Shown: one piece after another, positions 1 through 9,835 of the stretch
Numbering within the stretch: the stretch's first letter is position 1
How the letters are laid out: each line of letters opens with the position of its first letter
NCBI RefSeq assembly: GCF_000768315.1
Contig: NZ_AQQX01000007.1
Coordinates: forward strand, 1-64,000
Origin: Pseudooceanicola atlanticus
GTDB lineage: Bacteria > Pseudomonadota > Alphaproteobacteria > Rhodobacterales > Rhodobacteraceae
Length of the DNA stretch: 64,000 nt
Direction of reading: 5' to 3'
Notes under the pieces: model-generated
What the model saw: only the letters and a program-made list of their open reading frames with translations
Databases searched by the model: none
Told to the model about the DNA's origin: nothing
Program-made: the position numbers and the translations under genes

Positions 1-76
1 CAACCTGCAGACTCTCATTATGAACGAGGGACCAACAGGGGGCAGGTCACCCTCAGTCGCCATTTCTTCAGTGTGT

Positions 77-364
77 TCAGCGAGGCTTTCCGTCTATGAT
101 TATGCCATCATAGAAGATGTTAGCGGCACCTGCCGGAGTCTTGAAGCGAAGCCCCCAGTCAGGGCGAGCAAGCAGGTGCTGTGCAACGTCCTCCAAGGAT
201 CGGTAGAATACAGCATTCGCTGACTCATTGTGACCATCTCCGGCCGGATGCACACGATAACCCCCTCTCTTGCCAAAGCGATCTACTTTCGTCCTTGCGT
301 CACCGGGGGCATACCAGTGTGGTTCTAAGGTAACGCCTTTCCAATCAACCGTTATTTTCGTCAT
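77..364 (-). CDS. hypothetical protein, 95 aa
   Basis: I do not recognise this small protein. The frame runs from ATG at 364 to TGA, with an AAGG-like ribosome site about nine bases upstream. There is no signal peptide or membrane segment. It is mixed-charge, with two Trp and several Tyr/His residues, and has a plausible soluble mixed alpha/beta composition (ends in DGIIIDGKPR). Base composition is visibly lower in GC than the genes from 734 onward, which would suit an acquired gene. Its only neighbour within the window is the moeA operon, read in the same direction. It could be real or a chance frame; the coherent amino-acid composition favours real. Confidence 0.5.
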   Translation of the reverse strand: MTKITVDWKGVTLEPHWYAPGDARTKVDRFGKRGGYRVHPAGDGHNESANAVFYRSLEDVAQHLLARPDWGLRFKTPAGAANIFYDGIIIDGKPR

Positions 365-733
365 GAATGACGGCCTTCTTTCGTCAGTTTGAAAATGTTT
401 TTGCGTTGTAAGTGCTACCCGAGAAATTGGACTGCCATCAAGCAGTTGTAGGGTCGACTTCTGCCTATCAAGGCGACCAGCAGGGCAAGATTAGCCCTCA
501 CTGCTGACCGAGGACTGCAAGACCATGCCACGGATAATCAGTCCAGTGACGCTGCGCTGCGGCGATGACTATCCTGTTAAATGTCAGCAAAGGGCCGATA
601 GCGAAGAACGCATCTCTCTCGTCGCTCGAGCAATTCCATCCGTGCTTCGCATTTGAAAACGTGATGGATTGGACCCGCGGCTGCGCTCTCTGGCGCGAGG
701 CCGGGTAGCAGGAGGCCCGGTCAAAAGGGCTTC
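365..733. other. non-coding gap between orphan gene and moeA
   Basis: This 369-base stretch has no convincing open frame. It is lower in GC than the operon that follows. A short inverted repeat (CCGGG at 702-706, CCCGG at 716-720) lies just past the moeA stop and could be a weak transcription end for that operon, but it has no T-run. I saw no tRNA, attachment site or insertion-sequence end. Confidence 0.5.
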
Positions 734-1909
734 TCAGAGGGGGATGTAGGGAACCGGCTCTCCGGCTCGGGCGGCGGGGGCGTCGGGGGCGCGGACGAGG
801 AGGGCGGAGGCGCCGGAGAGGACCGACAGGAGCGCGCTGTCCTGGCGGGTGTCGGGGGCGATGGCTCCGGTCTGGTCCAGGCGGGCGCGCATGTAATGTT
901 CGCGGGGGCCGTTGGCGGGGATATCCTGAGCCAGCGGAGCCGACAGGCGCGGGACCGGGGCCGCGCCGAGGCCCAGCATGTGACGGATCACCGGCACCAC
1001 GAAGATGTGGCCGCAGACCATGGCCGAGACCGGGTTGCCGGGCAGGCCGATCATCGCCGCATTGCCTAACCGGCCCGCCATCAGCGGTTTGCCGGGGCGC
1101 ATGGCGACCTTGTAGAAGCTCTGCTCCATCCCCTGGCCCTGGGCGGCCTGGGCGACGAGGTCGTGATCGCCGACGGAGGCGCCGCCGATGGTCAGGATCA
1201 GGTCGGCATCGCGGGCGAGCGAGAAGATCATCTCGAGGCTGTCGATCCGGTCGCGGGCAATGGGCATCAGGCGGGGGGCGGCGCCTGCGGCCTCCAGCAG
1301 GGCGTGCAGACCGTAGGAATTCGACGCGACGATCTGGTCGGGGCCGGGGGTTTCGCCGGGCTGCACGAGTTCATCGCCCGTGGGGATCAAAGCGACGGTG
1401 GGGCGGCGAGTGACAGTGACCCGGGGCACGTTCATCGCGGCGAAGAGCGCGATATCCGCAGGCGAGATCACCCGCGGGGCGGAGATCGTGTCGCCCTCGC
1501 GGAAATCGCCGCCGGCGGCGCGGATATTGGCGCCTTCGCCGTACTCGCCGGTCAGGGTGACCTGGAAGCCGCGGGCGGTCGTGTCCTCCTGAATGACGAC
1601 GTGATCGGCGCCGTCGGGCACGGGGGCGCCGGTGAAGATGCGCACAGCCTGGCCCGCCGCGACGGTGCCGGCGAAGCCGCGGCCGGCGGCGGCCTCTCCG
1701 ATCACGTCGAAGGTTGCGCCGGGGGCGAGGTCGGCGGCGCGCAGGGCGTAGCCGTCCATGGCCGAGGCGGCGAAGGGCGGCTGGTTGCGCCGCGCGGTGA
1801 CGGGGGCGGCGAGGGTGCGGTTGGCGGCACGGGTCAGCGGCACCTCTTCGGTGCCGAGGGGCGCGGTGAGCGCGAAGAGGTGGTCGAGGGCTTCGGCGAC
1901 GGAGATCAT
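734..1909 (-). CDS. moeA: molybdopterin molybdotransferase MoeA
   Basis: MoeA inserts molybdate into adenylylated molybdopterin, the last cytosolic step of molybdenum cofactor synthesis. The 391-residue protein has the family layout: an N-terminal segment (ISVAEALDHLFAL), the AMDGYA motif near residue 50, the MoCF-binding core with PTGDEL and GGASVGDHD, and GLPGNPVSAM, then a C-terminal beta domain. I chose ATG at 1909 because the alignable protein starts there; in-frame TTG at 1972 would add 21 low-complexity residues. It is the last gene of the trpD-ung-trpC-moaC-moeA transcript, 148 bases after moaC. Length is normal for the family. Confidence 0.95.
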   Translation of the reverse strand: MISVAEALDHLFALTAPLGTEEVPLTRAANRTLAAPVTARRNQPPFAASAMDGYALRAADLAPGATFDVIGEAAAGRGFAGTVAAGQAVRIFTGAPVPDGADHVVIQEDTTARGFQVTLTGEYGEGANIRAAGGDFREGDTISAPRVISPADIALFAAMNVPRVTVTRRPTVALIPTGDELVQPGETPGPDQIVASNSYGLHALLEAAGAAPRLMPIARDRIDSLEMIFSLARDADLILTIGGASVGDHDLVAQAAQGQGMEQSFYKVAMRPGKPLMAGRLGNAAMIGLPGNPVSAMVCGHIFVVPVIRHMLGLGAAPVPRLSAPLAQDIPANGPREHYMRARLDQTGAIAPDTRQDSALLSVLSGASALLVRAPDAPAARAGEPVPYIPL

Positions 1910-2057
1910 GGGCGGTCCGGTGTCATGGGTCAGGCTTTGGGCGACGCTGGCGGCTGAGGATCCCGGGGTCAAGTCCGAGGATGGTCGCGGGGGGCTGTCC
2001 GGGCGCGCGCCGTCTTGGGGGGCTCCGTTGCGGGCCGGCCGGGCGTGGCGTCAGCCG

Positions 2058-2546
2058 TTACGCGCCCTGATCCGTTCCGGCCTCGTACCGGCCGGACTTG
2101 CCGCCATCCTTGAGCCGGACGTGAAGGCCGCCGATCTCCATCCCGCGATCCACGGCCTTGCACATGTCGTAGACCGTCAGCGCGGCGGTGGAGGCGGCGG
2201 TGAGCGCTTCCATCTCGACCCCGGTCTTGCCGGTGGTCTTGACCATCGCCTCGATCCGAAGGCCGGGCAGGTCGGGATCGGGGGTCAGGTCGACGGTGAC
2301 CTTGGTGATGGGCAGCGGATGGCAGAGCGGGATCAGGTCCGCCGTCTTCTTGGCCCCCATGATACCGGCGAGGCGGGCAATGCCCATCACGTCGCCCTTT
2401 TTCGCGGTGCCGTCCTGGATCAGTGCCAGGGTTTCGGGCAGCATGCGGATATGGGCGGCGGCCACGGCGATGCGGTCGGTATCGGCCTTGTCGGAGACGT
2501 CGACCATATGCGCCTGGCCGGCGGCGTCGAAATGGGTGAGGCTCAT
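2058..2546 (-). CDS. moaC: cyclic pyranopterin monophosphate synthase MoaC
   Basis: MoaC converts the MoaA product (3',8-cyclo-7,8-dihydro-GTP) to cyclic pyranopterin monophosphate in molybdenum cofactor synthesis. The 162-residue protein carries the family hallmarks: LTHFD at the N terminus, [19 protein letters not shown] near residue 50, [10 protein letters not shown] near residue 75 (catalytic region) and [22 protein letters not shown] near residue 110. Its start overlaps the trpC stop by four bases (ATGA), so the two are translationally coupled. The neighbour moeA acts later in the same cofactor pathway. Confidence 0.96.
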   Translation of the reverse strand: MSLTHFDAAGQAHMVDVSDKADTDRIAVAAAHIRMLPETLALIQDGTAKKGDVMGIARLAGIMGAKKTADLIPLCHPLPITKVTVDLTPDPDLPGLRIEAMVKTTGKTGVEMEALTAASTAALTVYDMCKAVDRGMEIGGLHVRLKDGGKSGRYEAGTDQGA

Positions 2547-3367
2547 AGCCCGACCCCCACGCCGGGGGCGAGATAGGGATCGGCCAGCAGGTCGCGGGTG
2601 GCCTGTTCCACGTCGTCCTTGCGCATCAGGCTTTCGCCGATCAGGAAGCAGCGGGCGCCGTACTGGGCGATATCGGCCAGGTCCTCGGGCGTGTTGAGCC
2701 CGCTTTCGGAGACCAGGATCTTGTCCTCGTGGGCCAGCCGGGCAAGGTGCCGGGTGGTGTCGAGAGAGGTCTCGAAGGTGCGCAGGTCGCGGTTGTTGAT
2801 GCCAAGCAGGTTGGATTTCAGCTTGGCCGCGCGGTTGAGTTCGTCCTCGTTATGGACCTCGACCAGGACATCCATGCCCCAGACTTGCGCCGCGGCCTCG
2901 AGCTCGGCCGCCTGGCTGTCCTCGAGCGAGGCCATGATGAGCAGGATGCAATCGGCGCCAAGGGCGCGGGCCTCGGCCACTTGGTAGGTGTCGTACATGA
3001 AATCCTTGCGCAGCACCGGCAGGTCGCAGGCGGCACGGGCCTGGCCAAGGTAATCCTTGGAGCCCTGGAAGGACGGCGTGTCGGTCAGCACCGACAGGCA
3101 GGTCGCACCGCCGGCGGCATAGGCGCTGGCGATGGCGGCGGGGTCGAAATCTTCGCGGATGAGCCCTTTGGAGGGCGAGGCCTTCTTGACCTCGGCGATC
3201 AGGCCGTAGCCCCCGCGGGAGGCATGAAGCAGGGCTTCGGTGAAGGGGCGGACGGGGCCTTCTTCCCGGGCCAGCGCCTCGACATCGGAGAGCGGGTAGC
3301 GGGCCTTGTCGGCCTCGATTTCGTCGAGCTTGTAGGCCTTGATGCGGTCGAGGGCGGTTTCGGTCAT
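2543..3367 (-). CDS. trpC: indole-3-glycerol phosphate synthase TrpC
   Basis: TrpC closes the ring of 1-(o-carboxyphenylamino)-1-deoxyribulose-5-phosphate to indole-3-glycerol phosphate in tryptophan synthesis. The 274-residue TIM barrel shows VKKASPSKG near residue 60 (substrate and catalytic Lys), [11 protein letters not shown] near 120, [10 protein letters not shown] near 170, [13 protein letters not shown] near 190, and SESGL near 220. The length is normal for a monofunctional enzyme. It overlaps ung upstream and moaC downstream by four bases each, so the three genes are tightly coupled. The ung insertion between trpD and trpC is discussed in the findings. Confidence 0.97.
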   Translation of the reverse strand: MTETALDRIKAYKLDEIEADKARYPLSDVEALAREEGPVRPFTEALLHASRGGYGLIAEVKKASPSKGLIREDFDPAAIASAYAAGGATCLSVLTDTPSFQGSKDYLGQARAACDLPVLRKDFMYDTYQVAEARALGADCILLIMASLEDSQAAELEAAAQVWGMDVLVEVHNEDELNRAAKLKSNLLGINNRDLRTFETSLDTTRHLARLAHEDKILVSESGLNTPEDLADIAQYGARCFLIGESLMRKDDVEQATRDLLADPYLAPGVGVGL

Positions 3368-4017
3368 GGGATGCTGGCTCCGATCCAGTTGATTGGCGGC
3401 TCTCCCCGAGACGTAAGCCAGTTATTGACGGATGAAAATGGGCGAGACCCGAAAAACCCGCGCCGCGCCGAAAGGGGCGAGGGGTGTGCCGAACGCAGGA
3501 TCAGGTGGTCGGGGTGGGTGATCCGGTCCGCAAAGGATTGGGCATGGGCGCCCCAGAGGATGTAGGCGCGGGGCCGGTCGTCGAGCCGGTCGAGCACCTG
3601 GCGGGTGAGCGTGGCCCAGCCGAGCTTGGCATGGCCGCCGGCCTTGCCCGCCGGCACGGAGAGCGCGGTGTTGAGCAACAGCACACCCTGGCGGGCCCAG
3701 GGGCGGAGGTCGCCGCTGGCGGGATGGCCCCCGAGATCGGTCTGCGTTTCCTTGAAGATATTGGTCAGGGAGCGCGGTAGGGGCCGGACATCCGGTTCGA
3801 CGGAAAAGGCCAGGCCATGGGCGTGGCCCGGTGTCGGGTAGGGGTCCTGGCCCAGGATCACCACGCGGGTCTCGGCAGGGGCGGTCAGGTCGAGCGCCGC
3901 GAACCGGTCGGGATCGGGCGGCAGGACGGGGTCGGGGGAGGCCGCGAGGGTTTGCGCGATGCGCGGGTAGTCTTCGGCAAAGAAGGGCAGGTCGCGCCAG
4001 GCGGGGGGCAGGGTCAT
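3364..4017 (-). CDS. ung: uracil-DNA glycosylase (family 1)
   Basis: This enzyme excises uracil from DNA to start base-excision repair. The 217-residue protein has the family-1 water-activating motif GQDPYP (Asp58) and the minor-groove loop HPSPLS (His178), with the uracil-binding segment [11 protein letters not shown] near residue 115 and LWGAHAQ near 155. ATG at 4017 was chosen because everything upstream is arginine/proline-rich out-of-family sequence. The stop overlaps the trpC start (ATGA), and 58 bases separate it from trpD. Its position between trpD and trpC is odd, as nothing links it to tryptophan metabolism. Confidence 0.95.
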   Translation of the reverse strand: MTLPPAWRDLPFFAEDYPRIAQTLAASPDPVLPPDPDRFAALDLTAPAETRVVILGQDPYPTPGHAHGLAFSVEPDVRPLPRSLTNIFKETQTDLGGHPASGDLRPWARQGVLLLNTALSVPAGKAGGHAKLGWATLTRQVLDRLDDRPRAYILWGAHAQSFADRITHPDHLILRSAHPSPLSARRGFFGSRPFSSVNNWLTSRGEPPINWIGASIP

Positions 4018-4075
4018 CGGCAAGGGTCGTCCTTGGGGGCGGGCGCGCCGCCCCCGGGGTTGGGGCCGCGCCGGG

Positions 4076-5098
4076 TCAGGTGGCGGCGGAGGTGATGCGC
4101 GCCAGCGCCTCGATCCGGCCCCGGGCGGCACCGCTGTCGATGCTTTCCACGGCCATGTCGCGCCCTTCGGTCAGCGAACCGGCGCGGCCGGCGACGACGA
4201 GGGCGGCGGCGGAGTTCAGCAGCACCGCATCGCGATAGGCCGAGGGTTCGCCCGCCAGCAGGGCGCGGAAGGCGGCGCCGTTTTCCTCGGGCGTGCCGCC
4301 GACGATCGACTCGAAGGGATGCACGGGCAGGCCGGCCTCTTCGGGGTGGATCTCGATCTCGTTGACCGATCCGTCCTCTTCCAGGGCGGCAACCCAGCTG
4401 ATGCCGGTGATCGTCAGCTCGTCCGTGCCGTCCGACCCATGCACCAGCCAGGCGCGTTCGGACCCGAGCAGTCCCAGGGTTTCGGCCATCGGGCGGATCA
4501 GGTCGCGGGAAAACGCACCGGTCAGCTGACGCTTGACCCCGGCGGGGTTGGTGAGCGGCCCGAGGATGTTGAAGATCGTGCGGGTGCCCAGTTCGGTCCG
4601 GGCGGGCATGACATGGCGGATCGCCGGGTGATGCATCGGCGCCATCATGAAGGCGATCCCGGCCTCGGCCAGGGCGGCCTCGACCACGGGCACGCCGACC
4701 ATGACGTTGACGCCCAGGGCGGCCAGCGCATCCGCCGCCCCGGATTTGGAGCTGAGGTTGCGGTTGCCGTGCTTGGCCACGGGCACGCCCGCCCCGGCCA
4801 CCACGAAGGCGGTGGCGGTCGAGATGTTCAGCGTGCCCTTGCCGTCGCCCCCGGTGCCGACGATGTCCATCGAGCCCTCCGGCGCGGTGACGGCATTGCA
4901 CTTGGCCCGCATCACGGCGGCGGCTGCGGCGTATTCCTCGACCGTTTCGCCACGGGTGCGCAGGGCCATCAGGAAGCCGCCGATCTGGGCCGGCGTCGCC
5001 TCGCCCTCGAAGAGCAGGTCAAAGGCGGTTTCCGCCTCCTGCCGGGTCAGCGGGCGCTCTGGCGCGGCGGCGATCATCGGTTTCAGCGCGTCGCTCAT
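4076..5098 (-). CDS. trpD: anthranilate phosphoribosyltransferase TrpD
   Basis: TrpD joins anthranilate to phosphoribosyl pyrophosphate. The 340-residue protein shows the PRPP loop GTGGDG near residue 80, [14 protein letters not shown] near 90, and [15 protein letters not shown] near 105, all diagnostic. I chose ATG at 5098 since it follows a good GGATGGAG ribosome site and starts the alignable sequence; an upstream frame extension to 5164 has no homologous look. It is the first gene of the minus-strand operon. No trpG lies immediately upstream in this window, although I would expect one beside trpD in relatives. Confidence 0.96.
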   Translation of the reverse strand: MSDALKPMIAAAPERPLTRQEAETAFDLLFEGEATPAQIGGFLMALRTRGETVEEYAAAAAVMRAKCNAVTAPEGSMDIVGTGGDGKGTLNISTATAFVVAGAGVPVAKHGNRNLSSKSGAADALAALGVNVMVGVPVVEAALAEAGIAFMMAPMHHPAIRHVMPARTELGTRTIFNILGPLTNPAGVKRQLTGAFSRDLIRPMAETLGLLGSERAWLVHGSDGTDELTITGISWVAALEEDGSVNEIEIHPEEAGLPVHPFESIVGGTPEENGAAFRALLAGEPSAYRDAVLLNSAAALVVAGRAGSLTEGRDMAVESIDSGAARGRIEALARITSAAT

Positions 5099-5451
5099 TC
5101 TCCATCCCTTTCCGCCGATTACGGCGCCGCGGCCACTGGAACGCGGCTGCGCTTGTGATATCATCCTGTCATACGGGCCGGTGACCGGTCCGCAGTCGCC
5201 CTGGTTCGGGCCGAGACCCGGGGCACATGTCCCGGGGCGGGGCCCGAGGCAAAGTCTGTCCCCCGACGGTCCTGTCCGGCCTTCTCTGGCTGTCCTGGTC
5301 CGTGCTTGGTTCCGGTTGCGCCGCTGTCGGCTTGCTGCCCGGAGAGGTCGGCCTTAAATGGGCCGAGCGGAAAGCCAGCGTCAAGAGGGCAGGCTGATCC
5401 ATGAGGCTGATCCATGAGACCGGGGACCATCCCGGCGGAAGGAGAGCAGAG
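5099..5451. promoter_or_regulatory. divergent intergenic region trpD / deacetylase
   Basis: This 353-base gap must hold the promoters of both the trpD operon and the deacetylase gene. It contains a nested GC-rich dyad at 5206-5247 (outer arms TCGGGCC and GGCCCGA, inner CCCGGG twice), about 110 bases upstream of trpD, which could form a leader hairpin. A 13-base tandem repeat sits at 5391-5416. I did not find a tryptophan-rich leader peptide or an unambiguous -35/-10 pair, so the regulation is unassigned. Confidence 0.45.
5391..5416. repeat. two tandem copies of a 13-base unit
   Basis: AGGCTGATCCATG occurs twice head to tail (5391-5403 and 5404-5416). The unit length is not a multiple of three, so it lies most naturally in the untranslated leader of the following gene, and each copy offers an ATG out of phase with the other. 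It looks like a recent slippage duplication. Confidence 0.9.
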
Positions 5452-7167
5452 GTGTTGCGCGGTTTCATCCTTGGGACGATCTGGGGCCTGATCCTGGCCG
5501 GTGGCGTGGCGGCGGTGTCATCGCTGAGCCTGCCGTTGCCCGGCGACATGCCGCCCGCGACCGGCGCGGCCGAAGTGCCGGCGGGGTCGGGGTTCATGTC
5601 CAACCGGGCCGACAGTCCGGCAGAATTGCCCCGCACCGAAGCCAGCCCCGAGATCGCCGACGTGCCGCGCAGCGAAACGCCCGAGGCCGATGACCTGGCC
5701 GCCATCCGGGACGACGCGCTGGAACCGGCGACGCCGCCCGCCATCGGCGGCCCGGAAAGCGAATTGTCCGACCCGCCCGGCACCGGCAGCACCGAGGGCG
5801 CGGAGCCCACGGCGGAACAGCCCGTGCTGCCCAACCCGCAGGCCGCCTTGCCCGGCGTGCCGGGGCAGGAGCCGCAGCCCGACGCCGCGACCGAGCCGCG
5901 CACCCCGCCGCGCGCCGAGCCGGGCGAGACGATCACGCAGTTCTCCTCCTCCGACCTGGAGATGGCCGCGACCACGCCCGACGCGCCCGAAGCGCAGGCC
6001 GATCTGCCGACGCCGCCGGAGGACCCGGCAGAAGCCGGGGCCGGCGCGGGTGGGATGGACGCCGTGGCCGGCGATCCGGCCGAGGCGGTGGCTGAGCCGT
6101 CCGACGAACCTGCGGAGCCCGCTGGCGAGGCCGCGACCGATGCAGAGGGGGCCGATGCCACGGTGGCGGAAGCCCCGGTACCTGACGCCACGGGCGCGCC
6201 AAATGCCGAAACGACCGAGGACGCCGCTGCCGATCCGGCCGACGCGGCTGTCGCGGACACGGCCGAGGATGCCGACGCCTCGGTCGCCCAGGCTCTGGAC
6301 CCCGAAACGACCGAAGAACCGGCCGAGGCCGACGCCGAAGCCACCACCGCAGGGACCGGCCTCGCGGGGCGTCCCGCCACGACCATGCCCGGCCAGCGCG
6401 CGGTGCCCCTGACCGAGCGCAATGCCACCCCGGCAGAGGAAACCGCGACCGAGGCCGCGCCGGAGGCCGCCCCCGTCGACCCCGATGCCCCCGCGATCGA
6501 CCGTTTCGCCGCCCCGTTCGACAACCCTGAGGCCAAGCCGCTCCTCTCCATCGTGCTGATCGACGACGGGCTGGCCGAGGACGGGTTCGAACTCCCGCGC
6601 AATTTCCCCTATCCGCTATCCGTCGCGATCCCGGTCGACGCCCCCGACGCGGCCGAGAAACAGGCGATGTACCGTGCCGCCGGCCATGAAGTGCTCGCGC
6701 TGGTCGACCTGCCGGAGGGTGTCACCGCGCAGGATATGGAAACCCAGGCCGCCGGCTGGTTCCAGGCGCTGGACGAGGCCGTGGCCGTCATGGAAACCCC
6801 GGATCGCTCGCTCCAGGCGGGGCGGGCGCAATCGGAACAGCTGGCCGAGATCCTGACCGATAGCGGCCATGGCCTGCTGCTTTATCCCGAGGGGCTGGAC
6901 ACGGCGCGCAAGCTGGCGGCCCGCGAAGGCGTGCCCGCCGCCACCGTGTTCCGCGACCTCGACGGAGAGGGGCAGAGCGGCACGGTGATGCGCCGCTTCA
7001 TGGACAACGCCGCCTTCCGCGCGGGCCAGGAGGAGGCGGTGATCCTCGTCGCCCGGCTGCGGCCCGACACGGTGTCGGTGCTGCTGCTCTGGGGGTTGGC
7101 GGATCGCGCGTCGCGGGTGGCCATGGCGCCTGTTTCCTACGCGCTCAAAGCCTCTACCGAAGAGTAG
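5452..7167 (+). CDS. divergent polysaccharide deacetylase family protein
   Basis: This envelope protein belongs to the DUF610/YibQ-like divergent polysaccharide deacetylases; its enzyme activity is not established. A hydrophobic segment near residues 4-24 anchors or exports it. Residues of about 40-345 are a long acidic linker rich in Ala, Pro, Glu, Asp and Thr. The catalytic-like domain begins near PLLSIVLIDDG (about residue 360), with a later LLLYPEGLDTA segment. I chose GTG at 5452 because AAGGAG at 5439-5444 is seven bases upstream; ATG at 5401 would add 17 residues and lies in the tandem repeat. The linker is much longer than the domain and probably spans the periplasm or peptidoglycan. 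Confidence 0.8.
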   Translation: MLRGFILGTIWGLILAGGVAAVSSLSLPLPGDMPPATGAAEVPAGSGFMSNRADSPAELPRTEASPEIADVPRSETPEADDLAAIRDDALEPATPPAIGGPESELSDPPGTGSTEGAEPTAEQPVLPNPQAALPGVPGQEPQPDAATEPRTPPRAEPGETITQFSSSDLEMAATTPDAPEAQADLPTPPEDPAEAGAGAGGMDAVAGDPAEAVAEPSDEPAEPAGEAATDAEGADATVAEAPVPDATGAPNAETTEDAAADPADAAVADTAEDADASVAQALDPETTEEPAEADAEATTAGTGLAGRPATTMPGQRAVPLTERNATPAEETATEAAPEAAPVDPDAPAIDRFAAPFDNPEAKPLLSIVLIDDGLAEDGFELPRNFPYPLSVAIPVDAPDAAEKQAMYRAAGHEVLALVDLPEGVTAQDMETQAAGWFQALDEAVAVMETPDRSLQAGRAQSEQLAEILTDSGHGLLLYPEGLDTARKLAAREGVPAATVFRDLDGEGQSGTVMRRFMDNAAFRAGQEEAVILVARLRPDTVSVLLLWGLADRASRVAMAPVSYALKASTEE

Positions 7168-7201
7168 AATTCAGCGTTGCGATGCCGTCGCGGCAGGTCT
7201 A

Positions 7202-7219
7202 TCCCTGAGATATCAGGGA
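7202..7219 (+). promoter_or_regulatory. hairpin overlapping the ribosome site of the next gene
   Basis: TCCCTGA (7202-7208) and TCAGGGA (7213-7219) form a seven-base stem with loop GATA. The right arm overlaps the AGGGAGGA ribosome site (7215-7222) of the ATG at 7227, so folding could hide it. A role in translation control is inference. Confidence 0.45.
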
Positions 7220-7226
7220 GGATGGC

Positions 7227-8108
7227 ATGAGTGATGGACAAGTGCTGGGCTTCATCGGCCTGGGGGTGATGGGCGAACCCATCTGCCGCAACATGATGCA
7301 GAAATCCGGGGCTCGGATGCTGGTCAGCGACCTTTCTGAGGGCCCGGTGGACCGGCTGACCGCCCTGGGCGCAGAGGCGGCGACAGCAGAGCAGATCGCG
7401 CAGGAGGCCGACCTGATCTTCCTGTCGCTGCCCGGCGGCCCCCAGGTGGAGGCCGTGGCCGGCGCGCTGATCCCGCAGCTGCGCGCAGGCCAGGTGCTGA
7501 TCGACATGTCCACCGCCCCGGTCGGCCTGACCCGGCGCCTTGCGGAGGAGGCCGCGGCGCGCGGGGCCTCTTACGCCGATGCCCCGGTCGCGCGCACCCG
7601 TGCGGCGGCCGAGGCCGGCACGCTTGCCATCATGGTCGGCGCCGCGGCGGACGTCTTCGCCCGGATCGAACCGATCCTGGCCCATGCCGGCGAGGCGATC
7701 CTGCATTGCGGCGATGTGGGCTGCGGTCAGGTGGCCAAGATCCTCAACAACATGGTGCTGTTCCAGAACGTGGTCGCCCTGTCCGAGGCGCAGGCGCTTG
7801 GCCGCGCGGCGGGCATGGCGCCCGAGCGGCTCTTCGAGGTGCTGTCGCAGGGATCGGCGGACAGTTTCGCCCTGCGCAACCATGGCCAGAAGGCGATGAT
7901 CCCCGACACTTTCCCGCAGGGCGCCTTTCCGACGGATTATGCGCTCAAGGACGTCTCCTATGCGCTGGAAATGGCCGAGGAGGCGGGGCTCGTGGCCCCC
8001 GGCGCCGAACTGGCGCAGGCGCGGATGAAGATGGCGCAGAAAGTGGGCTTTGCCGCGGAGTATTTCCCCGTGCTCACCCGCCTCGCCGGAGAGCCCACCC
8101 GCGACTGA
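7227..8108 (+). CDS. NAD(P)-dependent beta-hydroxyacid dehydrogenase family protein
   Basis: A cytosolic oxidoreductase of the 3-hydroxyisobutyrate / 2-hydroxy-3-oxopropionate (tartronate semialdehyde) reductase family. The 293-residue protein starts with the dinucleotide-binding GFIGLGVMGEPICRNM (GxGxxG), has the substrate-binding DAPVARTRAAAEAGTLAIMVG region near residue 118, and the catalytic-helix sequence GCGQVAKILNNM near 166 with the conserved Lys. The strong ribosome site AGGGAGGA precedes ATG. The exact substrate cannot be assigned: the family also includes GarR, GlxR and MmsB, and the flanking genes give no clue. Length is normal. Confidence 0.85.
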   Translation: MSDGQVLGFIGLGVMGEPICRNMMQKSGARMLVSDLSEGPVDRLTALGAEAATAEQIAQEADLIFLSLPGGPQVEAVAGALIPQLRAGQVLIDMSTAPVGLTRRLAEEAAARGASYADAPVARTRAAAEAGTLAIMVGAAADVFARIEPILAHAGEAILHCGDVGCGQVAKILNNMVLFQNVVALSEAQALGRAAGMAPERLFEVLSQGSADSFALRNHGQKAMIPDTFPQGAFPTDYALKDVSYALEMAEEAGLVAPGAELAQARMKMAQKVGFAAEYFPVLTRLAGEPTRD

Positions 8109-8169
8109 CATTCATCTTTTGGCGTGTTCAGGGAACTTCCGGCGTCTTCCGGGCGCATCCCCTGCTTCA

Positions 8170-8229
8170 TCTTGCCGGAAATACTCCCGCCGGAGGCCCC
8201 GCCCGATCGGCCCGAAGGGCGGATCGGGC
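8170..8229 (+). promoter_or_regulatory. structured leader region upstream of guaB
   Basis: The 235-base gap before guaB holds a strong dyad, GCCCGATC (8201-8208) with GATCGGGC (8222-8229) and an inner GCCC-GAA-GGGC. It is preceded by CTTGCCGGAAATACTCCCGC (8171-8190), which resembles an intergenic element I have often seen in Roseobacter genomes. It could end the upstream transcript; there is no T-run. Confidence 0.5.
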
Positions 8230-8322
8230 ACATGGATGGAATGCCGCAGGCCCATTTGGATCACGACGGTTTTTGCCCCTTTCCCCTCCGGCACATCCAT
8301 GCAATAGGGAAGCGCCAAGTGA

Positions 8323-9792
<1,470 letters not shown>

Positions 9793-9808
9793 CGGCCAGC
9801 GCACAGTT

Positions 9809-9835
9809 GCAATCGGCCGAACCTCGGTCGGTTGC
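9809..9835. terminator. bidirectional hairpin between guaB and glxA-like regulator
   Basis: GCAATCGGCCGA (9809-9820) pairs with TCGGTCGGTTGC (9824-9835) through twelve pairs, two of them G-U, around loop ACC. It sits in the 42-base gap between two convergent genes and touches the stop codon of the minus-strand one. It lacks a long T-run on either side. Confidence 0.6.

Noticed and set aside
1163-1957. Long open frame opposite moeA
   Set aside because: Antisense shadow of a clear MoeA gene; its composition is arginine/glycine-rich with no family motifs.
5206-5247. Possible trp attenuator upstream of trpD
   Set aside because: A strong dyad exists, but I found no tryptophan-rich leader peptide or T-run in the right direction, so it is left as structure only.
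5169-6602. Ser/Ala/Gly-rich frame opposite the deacetylase linker
   Set aside because: Mirror image of the low-complexity linker in a GC-rich gene; no independent signal.
8171-8190. Possible mobile or REP-type element before guaB
   Set aside because: Only one copy was found in this window, and the resemblance to a Roseobacter repeat is from memory, so no repeat family is claimed.
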